A stretch of DNA of 64,000 nt from Guadua angustifolia. Taxonomy: Eukaryota > Streptophyta > Magnoliopsida > Poales > Poaceae. Positions within the stretch are counted from its first letter, which is position 1. Each line of letters starts with the position of its first letter. Both the position numbers and the translations under genes were made by a program. The notes beneath the pieces were generated by a model, which searched no databases, was not told the origin of the DNA, and saw only the letters and a list, made by a program, of their open reading frames with translations. The stretch spans positions 1 to 64,000 of the forward strand of contig JAYEVE010000816.1 in assembly GCA_036346375.1 (NCBI GenBank), read 5' to 3'. Of this stretch, positions 56,208-64,000 are shown piece by piece.

Positions 56208-57518
56208 TTAATACAGGGCCGACATTTATCACATCGTCCTCAAATGGCCGATGCTGGAAATATTCACCCTTATACTGGTATACGGCCGATACATTGTATC
56301 GTCCTTAGAACATGGCCGATGGTGTATTATACATCGCCCTTAGTATTTGAGATAAGAGGTTTTCTTCACGGTAAAACTCTGTCTCCAGTTTATGCCATGC
56401 GTCTATCCCTAGCAAGTGTTATCAGTGACACGAACCTTTAGAGTAATCTAGGCTTGAGAAGATGTTCAAAATGTTTATCAGTTAATTCGGTTGTTGAAGC
56501 AATGTTTAGTATTTAGTTCGGCTGAATTGGTTGGTTTACAATAAAGCAGAAAGAAGACGGTGAAGCAAGATTCAATAATTTCAGCATATATGTATGCGAG
56601 GAACATGTGAATATGGAGATGGCGTAGGAGGGATTCACCTGAATATGCTAATTAAATGTTATCAGAGCCACGCACCTGGGATTCCGCCGCCAGTCTTCAT
56701 CGCGCATCGCGCCGACTGCTCGGGTCTATGCCGTCGTCTCACCGGTTCTCCTCGGCTTGATCGCTCCTCGCGACCGTCCTTCGTCAGCCGTCGTCGTACC
56801 GCGCATCTTCCGCCGTCAGCTTCCATGTCAGCACCGGTTTCTGCACGCCCGACCTTCTCGGCTCTCGTGTGTCGATGTGCCGCGCGCCTATCTCCTTGGC
56901 TGCCGCACGCTGAAGTGCCGTGCGCCTGCCTTCGGCGCTTTTTGGCGCCGTCCTTTGAACCGCAGATCGCGGCACCTAGCGATGCCGCTCCGGTCTTCGT
57001 CACTGTAAAACTTCTCCGAGAGCGCGTGGTAGTGAAGGAAGCAGCCAGGCGGATCGATCATTAGTTTCTTGGCCGATTGGTCTCAAGGCAAAAAAAGGTC
57101 TCGGTTAGGCTCTTTGTGAGTTGCGTTTGTGAAGGGCGCCCAAGATATTTTCTTCACTCATGGAGCCAACAGACTTCAAAAGACTAAGAACTCATTTGTG
57201 TTTTGTGTTGGTTCAAGCTCGATTCCCCAGTCCATGACCTCGATTCTTGGTCGATCTCCACAGTGTTTGATATTGACATATTGGCATTTTCTTCGTATTG
57301 GCATTTGGTGAGCATTGCTGATCAGAATATGGATTTTTAATAGCGGGTTGCCAAATTGTATGATCTACATAGAGCATGCCGAAAATCTATAATATGAGTT
57401 CTTCGTTGTCTACCCGGCACCCGGTGATGTCTTGGCTCATCTTGATTGCTAATTGGGGGTTCGTATGAGAGGGCCAAAGTATTTTTCGACATACAAGTTT
57501 TGCGAAAAACAAAACATA
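56208..57518 (+). other. Tat 3' untranslated region
   Basis: Between integrase and the 3' LTR. It holds three GGCCGAT-containing repeats (56,215-56,340), a diverged LTR-like relic (56,431-56,680) and a GC-rich stretch (56,680-57,060) with biased open frames but no domain. No clear purine tract precedes the LTR. Confidence 0.55.
56431..56680 (+). repeat. Diverged copy of the Tat LTR's 5' part
   Basis: About 240 bp follow the order of the LTR start (44,268-44,490): GGCTTGAGAAGATGTT, GTTGAAGCAATG, GAATTGGTTG, GCATATATGTATGCGAGG, GAAGATGGCG-like GAGATGGCG and ATTCACCTGAATATGCTAAT. Identity is much lower than between the two flanking LTRs. Confidence 0.75.
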
Positions 57519-58372
57519 TGTTAGCACTTAAAATTAGCACCTTTAGAATTATTCGGGCTTGGGAGGATGTTGATATTGTTATGGCGTTTATCGTTGATTA
57601 ATTTGTTGAAGCAATGGTAGTAATTCATCCGGCGAATTGGTTGTTTTCATTAAAGAAAGGGCTTTGGAAGCGGTGAAAGCGAGGGATTAGCGTTTTAGTA
57701 TATATGTGTGTGGAGGGCACATGAAAGTGAAGATGGCGCAGAGGTATTCACGGGATGTGCTAATTAAAGCTCACGTGAAGAAATTAAGGGAAGCTAAGAG
57801 GAGATGTTTGCATGCAAGGAAAGAAAATCGTATTGCTCATGAATCGAAATCACGTATAGAAAGTGCGGAAAAGCATGACAAGCACATATCTTTGTCGGCC
57901 TAAGAAAATTTTAAATATTCCTAACCTTGTTGTTCAGTCAAACCGATTCTGAGTCGATAGGATTTTGTGAAATTTGGATAAAGTAGGAAATCTATTTTGA
58001 TTTGCAATGCAAATTAAATCATGTATCTTCACTGAAAGACCAACCACCCTATATGTTATCAAGGGTGTGCCGGACAAAAAAAGAATCTGAGAGACATTCA
58101 ATCAAATATACACTTTATTTTCCAAAGTTTTCTTCATTGTTCTTCCCTTTGTATGGTGATTTGCATATTCACAGAGGTCGGGCCGTCTAGAACATCCTGT
58201 TACGTTGTCTCCTTGGCGGGGGTCTTCCGAGAACTACAACGCCGTCGAGTTCATGGCAGCTGCCGAGGTGTCTTGCGGATCGCGCTCCTCGGTCGGCCTC
58301 CTTGACGAGCGTGTCATGATCATGGCGCTTCGATCTCGAAGGCACACGGTGGCGTGTTAAGTGTCGCGAGCA
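57519..58372 (+). repeat. Tat element 3' LTR
   Basis: Pairs with 44,231-45,083. It ends GTGTCGCGAGCA against GTGTGCGAACACA in the 5' copy. Confidence 0.88.
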
Positions 58373-59696
58373 GATGGGTATCACGAGCTATGAGTTTTAG
58401 GGTGAAGGCTATATAATGGACATTACGTACAAAGGGAGTATTAGCAAGCATTGTTGTAGCATAAGCGTAGATTAAGTGGAGGATGTCAAGAGACCCGGCT
58501 TAGTTCTTGTTGTCTGTTGGGAATCATGAGCAAAAGACGTTAGATCTTTGTATAGCGATTAAGAGCTATGTTGTCTTAGCGTTGTCGATCGTTGCACGGA
58601 AAAAGCAGATAAGCGTATAAGATGATAGATAGCCGCGATATATCGAAGGTTAGAATGTGTTATGTGTATGGTACGTGTATGATGAACTGAGATGTTCTTA
58701 ATTAGGCCGATTTGTGCAGGAATAATCTTCTTTTGGCGGGTCGCTTTTGTTCAAGAATGCTACAATGGTTTATGGAGATATGGCGGTATAGAGCATTCGG
58801 GGAGCGTAATATTAGTTGTAGGATAACTAATTAAATTGGTAAGGAGCTAAGCAAGGCGGAACTGTGCTCGGCTTGGGAAGAGATATGGGGCATTGGCGTC
58901 TGGTATGGGTCTCTTGAGTGTGTGTTTCAAGTACGGTGAGACTCTTTGGTGAGAAGCGATGGGTTAGGACACGTTATTAGCTGTGGTGTGATAGAATTAT
59001 GAAACACTAGCTGCAAAATAAAACATAGTAAGAACACTGTTACTGGTCTTAAGCGTTGTTCTCTGAACATTACTTCAAGAGCTTTGTGATGCTTGACTGC
59101 GATATTAGTAAAGCATGTTGGGAGACATCGTTTTATATTTGTGTTTTGGAAAAAACTAGCAAAAGCTGGGTACAAAGTGCAAAAACAAGTGGTAGGGTAG
59201 CATAACAAGTTTGAAAACACATGCTTTGTATGCTACGTGCATGTAATAAATCTGTTTTCTTTTTGGAAGCGAGATATGTATATAAATTTTCTTTTTGGAA
59301 GCAGAGATATGTATATAAAAATTAAGGGAAAATTAGAGTGGGTTAATGGATGCGACCGCGATGCGAGTGGCGAAGCGGAGGAAACCAGATTAGCTAAAGC
59401 AAACACAATGGAAGGGTGAGGTTAGGAGTGGAGTGTATACCTCGGTGGAGACATCTTGTTTGTGAGTGTGGATTAAGTGAGTCTTAGGTGCCTAGCCCGC
59501 GTCTTGTGACATGTGTGTTAGGAGAGTGTGTTTCTCTGTGAAATGAAGGTGATTGTACATTGCCAGGGAGATAGTAGAGATTTCACGGATATGGTGGCAT
59601 TCAGCTTTTGTTGTATCCATTTCGAAACATAAATCGGCATAGGATAATAGGTGATAGCTCTTCGGAGATTATAAATTTGGGCAATCCGGTGTGTTT
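58373..59696 (-). other. Helitron interior segment, mostly non-coding
   Basis: Host sequence resumes after the Tat element. It would be the 3' flank of the RPA-like gene on the minus strand. No domain is recognised in its open frames. A 36-bp tandem duplication lies at about 59,249-59,322. Confidence 0.4.
59249..59322. repeat. 36-bp tandem duplication
   Basis: Two copies of TTTCTTTTTGGAAGCGAGAT followed by ATGTATATAAA; the second has one extra A. Confidence 0.85.
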
Positions 59697-60511
59697 CTAG
59701 GATGGCAAGATGTTGATGGAGAAGGTTGAATTATATCGGCTAAAGCGGCGCGAGCAGATGTGGAGAAGCAATGGAGGCGAAATGGAGTCGACACAGTATG
59801 AAATTGCATGCGTTGGAAGTGGCGTGTGAGAGACTTTTAATGTGTATTGCCTCGCCATAGAGCACTGGTGATCAGGGGTGGAATGAAGTCCTCTATGCCG
59901 TGGCCAACTATGATAAGCGAACAGCTGGGCACCCAAGGAGTTGTTGCCAATCTCGGTGAAAATATGAACTTCGGTTGTGGCAATACTGGGTTGTCGGCGT
60001 CTATCGGATCATCTGAGGTGGATGGTGATCCGGTATCGTAGTAGAAGAACGAAAGCAGGGAGATGTAAACAATAACGGAATGGATGTGCCATGGATATGA
60101 TGTTGGGGCACAAAAGTAAACCTTCGTCATTTGTGGTGATGCCACATCTGGAGCATCTGTAAGATTCACCTTGATATATCGATGTTCTTTTGCATAGGTT
60201 GCATGCTAGATACCACCATGGTTGGCACAGAGTATGCTCTTTGATAATGATGGTAACGTTGTAATTTGTTTCCACACTGAAGAGATAAGGCGGGCAAAAT
60301 GTGTCACGTAGAATGCAAAAGGTAGAAATGCGAGCGATAATAGTTGAGGGACAACGGGGCGAGGTAAAAACTTACAAATACAGACATGGGGTTTAAGTTA
60401 TAAATCTCAAGGACCGTGCGGTGATCAATGTGATTACTGCGACTTGGCGATTGTCCGGTCCATTTAATGATGTGTGCATCTCTAAGACCATCTGAGATAT
60501 ATCAAGTTATA
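59697..60511 (-). pseudogene. RPA70-like single-strand DNA-binding protein of a Helitron, fragment
   Basis: On the minus strand the C-terminal DNA-binding domain of replication protein A large subunit is recognisable. CQPWWYLACNLCKRTS and YRCSRC (60,110-60,215) form the CxxC...CxxC zinc ribbon. After a one- or two-base shift come LIVGHGIEDFIPPLITS (about 59,865-59,935) and ARQYTLKVSHT with AISYCVDSI (59,760-59,850). Plant Helitrons commonly carry such RPA genes next to their Rep-helicase gene; no Rep or helicase is visible here. A possible splice acceptor (CTCAG) precedes 60,496. Several frameshifts make it a pseudogene. A captured host RPA1 gene fragment is the alternative. Confidence 0.65.
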
Positions 60512-61824
60512 ATGAGCAACTAGTGGAAGGTCATTGGCTAGCATTAGGAAATATGCTCTTGGTGTGGTTTACAAATTATGCACATCATCTGCTGTTGGCT
60601 TTTGACATACCTCGAGCAATTATCTTTGTAGCAATGTGGGAGGCACGTTGTAGTTTATGCAAACCTGGTTATCTTGCATATTCAACCGATCTTTCAACCT
60701 TTACCTAGCCGATGAAACTCCTTTCCTCGAGAAGAAATCCAGGAGAACCAGAAATTCAATATAGGCAAAATCGATCATATGGTGAGAGATTCATCTTTTG
60801 TTAAAATGAGGCCAAAGTCACCCTTGTTGGCTCTAGAAAGTATTTGGCTTTCTTCCTCTGACTTGATAATGAGGGCTTCAATCAACAAGATTTTTTCTGA
60901 TTCTGGAGAAGTTGCCGATTACCAAAGTCCATCTTTCTTACATCTATCAATCGACAACGACACAATGTCTAATGAAACCCTAAACCTTTACAAGCTATTT
61001 ATTTCTCCAAGTGCATCGGTATATTCGAGGCCGGTTGGGCTATGGAACAAGTCCTCCATGCTCCAAATTACTCGATCAATTTTAAACCAAGGGAGCAAAT
61101 GTGTAATGCTTGATGGCGAGATATTGTATTGCACATAGCCAATAGACCTTCAAATTCAAGACTTGCCACATTTTTTCATGAACACTCATAGGGTAGGTTG
61201 CTTTTCTTCGTGGTGGTCAGCTATCACTGCAGCTTTGTATTCAGAGAAGACTACGTTGGCTATTATCACTCAATTTTTTTCGGGGTTCTACGAGTTGGCG
61301 ATAGCCACTAACTAGTCAGAGACTAGACATGGACTAGTCGCGACTAGTCGATCGACTAGTCATCCAAATCGACAAATCAGCCCCTCGTCGACTCGACTCA
61401 ACTTGGCGACTTAATAACTATGATGTCCTCAAAGAAAGAGGTAAAACCACAATGTGCATGAATGGCACATAAGGGCGCCAATATGATTTAAGAATTATGT
61501 TAAGGTTTGGTACCTTTATTCATGATTGTTTTACTGGTTGTATCCCTAAAAGTTTTTTTAAGGAATTGAATTAGAATTTGGCAATTTATATAATCCTCAC
61601 TATATATGTCAAAGTTCATAGGCGGTTGTAATCGGAGATGGTATATCCATTGTAAGTTTATTGGATACACATTGGAAGAACCACTCGGAGATAGTTGCAA
61701 TGGGTAAAGCCTCATATGATTAAGTGATTGGATCGAGTATCCGGCAATAATGAGTCTGCAACTATTTCCTCTATGGTCTTTTGATTGTACAATAAATACT
61801 TGTATTGCACAAGATCAAAACGAG
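60512..61824. other. Helitron or intergenic sequence, no gene identified
   Basis: The plus strand has a 119-codon open frame (60,779-61,138) without a recognised domain. The Helitron's 5' end (TC...) should lie here or beyond on the minus strand, but I could not find it. The ACTAGTCG cluster is listed separately. Confidence 0.35.
61311..61398. repeat. Cluster of ACTAGTCG palindromes
   Basis: ACTAGTC occurs five times in about 60 bases (61,311-61,371), including GACTAGTCGCGACTAGTCGA and TCGACTAGTC, followed by GTCGACTCGAC. The overlapping palindromes could fold into a cruciform. Confidence 0.8.
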
Positions 61825-62744
61825 CACTACCTTGAAAAAAAGGTAATCGATGGCGGTTCGAAACTATATCGATGTGGTTTTGAACCGCCACAGATTTAAT
61901 GCCACTTGATAATCGAGGATTATCGTGGCCGGTTCTAGAACACGCCACAGATAACATTATTAGTAGCGGTTTTTGGTTAGAACCGCGCGATATACACGAT
62001 ATTAGTGATGGTTCTATCCAAAAGCAAATCCTAGTATCTAATATCGATGACGGTTTTGGATAGAAGCATCATCGATATCGAATATATCGATTCGGTTCTA
62101 GCTAAAACAAATCATTGATACTAGTACTATCGATGACGGTTTTGCTAGAACCGTCATGATAATCCGACACTGAAAATAAAAACTAGCATTTGTGGCTAGC
62201 CTCGGGCGATGCTAGCCATGCCCTCTGTTATTGGAAAATGCCGAAGATGAATTACCAAATATATATCGCGACCACAACACCACTTGGCATAAATACCAAC
62301 TAAACCAAAGCGGGATGAGTGACATGTGAATTGAGTTTTATGAATTATCGAGCTGAAGCGATACAAATTGTGTTAAATTAATCATTGCACAAAAGGCTAC
62401 TGAGATCCTTAGAGTGCACCTTATAGTCAAATGCTATGGACCAAAAACTATTGACAAGTATGTCTTCAAATAAGTGAATGTAAAAAGAAAGTTGTTATTG
62501 ACAAGTATATCTTCAAATAAGTGAATGTAAAAGAAAGTTGCCAATGAAAGAGTTAAAGTGGCCAAGAAGTTACATTCGCAGGGAAAATGACTAACTTTGA
62601 GAAATATAGGATCAGACGAACTTAGATGAACTTACCGCAATGGTGATAACACCCTCTTTGCCAACCTTTTCCATAGCCTTAGAAATGAGCTCACCAATTT
62701 CCCTTTCCCCATTTCTCGATATTGTACCTTTGTGGAAGTCCGCG
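61825..62744 (+). mobile_element. CACTA element, third family, one end
   Basis: CACTACCTTGAAAAAAAGG at 61,825 is a CACTA-type terminus. It is followed by a subterminal array (61,845-62,165) of GATGACGGTTTTG...AGAACCGTCAT and related inverted units. Sequence to 62,744 is AT-rich with no gene and a 47-bp tandem duplication at about 62,450-62,541. The element is interrupted at 62,745 by a gypsy LTR and its other end lies outside the window. Confidence 0.65.
62450..62541. repeat. 47-bp tandem duplication
   Basis: Two copies of ATTGACAAGTATGTCTTCAA followed by ATAAGTGAATGTAAAA, starting at 62,450 and 62,497. Confidence 0.85.
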
Positions 62745-64000
62745 TGACTAGGGGTCTAGTTGGTGGGCCAAATTACTAAACCCCATGAAGATGGACCGAG
62801 CCCTTTGGACAAAGAGGGAGTTCGAAGGAGGCTGGGCGGTCTTGAGCGCAGAGGCGGGAATCATGGGCGCCAGGAGTGCGGGTGGAGTAGCAGCGCGCGC
62901 CCTCTACTAGCAGCTATTTCTCACGATAGTCTTGTGTTTTGTCGGGCCTTCTGAGGCGGTCTTCCCTGCCATCTCCAATGCCTTCCGCGCAGCTCTCGTC
63001 GACTGATCGCCCTAGCAACCCCCCTACTTTGTGCCTGTGGGGGTGCCCCGTCGATGTATATAGAGAGAGAACCTGTCTGAGAGAGAGAAGAGGTCCTTGT
63101 AACCAAGAACTTCGATACACTCACAGCAACAACGAGAGCAGGATTAGGGTATTATCTCCATTGGAGAGCCCGACCCTGGGTAAAAAACCTCCGTGTGTTT
63201 TGCTTTACCATCAGGCCAAGATCTTAGCCTTCCCCTCTCTTCTTCTTCATTGTGGTAATAACCATCGGCGGTTGGCGCGCCCAGTAGGGCGTGGCGTGAA
63301 GATCACCCTCTTGAGCCCGATGGCACCTCTCAATGAAATCACCATCTCTTTCGCTTCCGCCCATGACTTTTTGCCGGGGAGCCTCGACTTCATCGCCGAC
63401 AGCGGCCGACAAGGCGGCCCTCGCGAACCGAGCTTGGTACGGTCGAGGGCACCATGGCTGTTCGTGCCCAGAGCCTTCAGCGGAGTTTTCGCGATTGAAG
63501 ATGACCGGCGACACCTGCACGGCAAAGAAGCGGCGGACGGCGGGGCGAATCGCCAATGTCGCTGGGCGCGAGAAGAGCGCGCTAAGTCCCTCGGCATCGG
63601 GGCATAGCGTGAGCGAAGAGTTCCTGCGGTGAGGGGAGATCGATTGATCTTTCTACGCCGCCAATAACTGTCGTCGCCTCCAAAATGTTGCTCGACACTC
63701 CTTGGGCCGATCTCGCCCAGACAAATTTCGCACTCGATCGCGTGGCTCAAGTGAAAGCCATGGTGACGGCGGCGGCGGTCCGAAGAAACCAAGAAGCGTT
63801 TATGGAGAAGACACACTCCCGTGATTCACACGGCTACTCGATCGACTGCCAGCCGGATCGCCAAGAAAGCCGCCCAGAGGTGCGCTACTGAGCCACGGGC
63901 GAAGACGCCGCCGGAGTCTCCACCGAGATCGCTTCGCCGATCTTCACCGCAAGACGCCGGACGGGTGGAGGGCGAGAGGCGCCACGTGAGGATTTGTACG
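62745..64000 (+). mobile_element. Tat-type Ty3-gypsy element, 5' end (runs off window)
   Basis: The putative LTR runs from TGACTAGGGGTCTAGTTGGT (62,745) to AATAACCA (63,264), with a TATA box (TATATA) at 63,057-63,062. The primer site TGGCGCGCCCAGTAGGG at 63,273-63,289 is of the form common in grass Tat-lineage elements (RIRE2/Cinful/Grande-like). A gag frame starts at 63,320. LTR borders are estimated, since the second LTR is outside the window. Confidence 0.7.
63320..64000 (+). pseudogene. Start of gag of the Tat-type element
   Basis: From ATG at 63,320 the frame reads MAPLNEITISFASAHDFLPG to a stop at 63,605. A second block in another frame (63,685-63,891) contains DLAQTNFALDRVAQVKAMVT, resembling gag N-terminal regions of grass gypsy elements. 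At least one frameshift separates them, and the rest lies beyond the window. Confidence 0.6.

Larger units (their letters stand above)
44231..58372 (+). mobile_element. Tat/Ogre-lineage Ty3-gypsy retrotransposon (14.1 kb with nested solo LTR)
   Basis: LTRs at 44,231-45,083 and 57,519-58,372 share TGTTAGCACTTAAAATTAGC and most of their 0.85-kb length. The primer site TGGCGACTCCGCTGGGGA at 45,088-45,105 is of the type reported for Ogre/Tat elements (probably tRNA-Arg). The order gag, protease, reverse transcriptase, RNase H, integrase is that of Ty3-gypsy elements. Flanking 5-mers GTGGG and GATGG (or ATGGG shifted by one) are only an imperfect target duplication. All genes contain stops or frameshifts. 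It is inserted in the Helitron, and its gag is split by a solo LTR. Confidence 0.9.

Noticed and set aside
56594..57064. 156-codon open frame
   Set aside because: GC-rich biased composition in the Tat 3' untranslated region, with an equally long frame on the opposite strand.
57337..57540. Open frame overlapping the 3' LTR start
   Set aside because: Crosses the LTR border on the opposite strand and matches no retroelement protein.
44226..58378. Exact 5-bp target duplication for the Tat element
   Set aside because: GTGGG on the left and GATGG or ATGGG on the right do not match exactly, so I treat it as imperfect and rely on the LTR pair and domain order.
60779..61138. 119-codon plus-strand open frame as a possible gene
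   Set aside because: No recognisable domain, no matching frame conservation, and it lies opposite the strand of the Helitron gene; unsupported.

Overview
This is plant nuclear DNA, almost certainly from a grass (Poaceae). The evidence is the density of grass-type transposable elements (CACTA, Mutator-like, Helitron, Ty1-copia and Ty3-gypsy elements with initiator-Met or Tat-type primer sites) and one wall-associated kinase (WAK) locus with the domain order of the large rice-like WAK families. I cannot name the species. I see no prokaryotic gene, CRISPR array, rRNA or tRNA gene. Almost every coding region, host or transposon, carries single-base indels. The window is therefore either deeply decayed heterochromatin or an imperfectly polished long-read assembly, and probably some of both.

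Layout. (1) 1-11,989: part of a Ty3-gypsy LTR, split at 361/11,099 by a complete 10.7-kb CACTA element (362-11,098, target duplication ATA). The CACTA carries a broken tnp2 transposase, an unusual inverted-repeat promoter block and a second gene with a Ulp1/C48-like protease domain. (2) 12,337-16,090: a five-exon WAK gene on the minus strand. Its ectodomain and membrane exons read through cleanly and its kinase exon is frameshifted. Two partial tandem copies of the membrane/kinase-start region lie upstream (17,018-17,524). (3) 17,525-about 18,368: one end of a second CACTA, joined to the protease region of a gypsy element. (4) About 18,369-33,072: the 5' half of that gypsy element on the minus strand (4.3-kb LTR, Met primer site, leader, gag, protease). 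Its leader is interrupted by an 8.4-kb Mutator-like element (19,836-28,192) carrying three minus-strand genes: MULE transposase, a plant-mobile-domain (PMD) gene and a GRF-type zinc-finger gene.

(5) 33,090-about 60,500 or beyond: pieces of a Helitron-like element on the minus strand. Its 3' end (hairpin plus CTAG) is at 33,090-33,117 and an RPA-like gene at 59,697-60,511. It is broken up by a complete Ty1-copia element (34,595-41,182, duplication ATGTT), a 2.1-kb non-autonomous LTR element (41,233-43,321, duplication CTCTG) and a Tat-lineage Ty3-gypsy element (44,231-58,372). The Tat element's gag is itself split by a 3.9-kb solo LTR (47,728-51,642, duplication CTATT). (6) 61,825-64,000: one end of a third CACTA, containing the 5' LTR and gag start of another Tat-type gypsy element that runs off the window.

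The window is thus mainly a record of nested insertion. Target duplications, reading frames resuming across insertions, and an unoccupied paralogue of one insertion site let the order be read directly. The most unusual items are the three-gene MULE, the CACTA with an internal palindromic promoter/array, the dispersed Helitron, the non-autonomous LTR element with a duplicated primer-site/LTR junction, and a possible kinase-less WAK receptor. All alignments and splice calls were made by eye.
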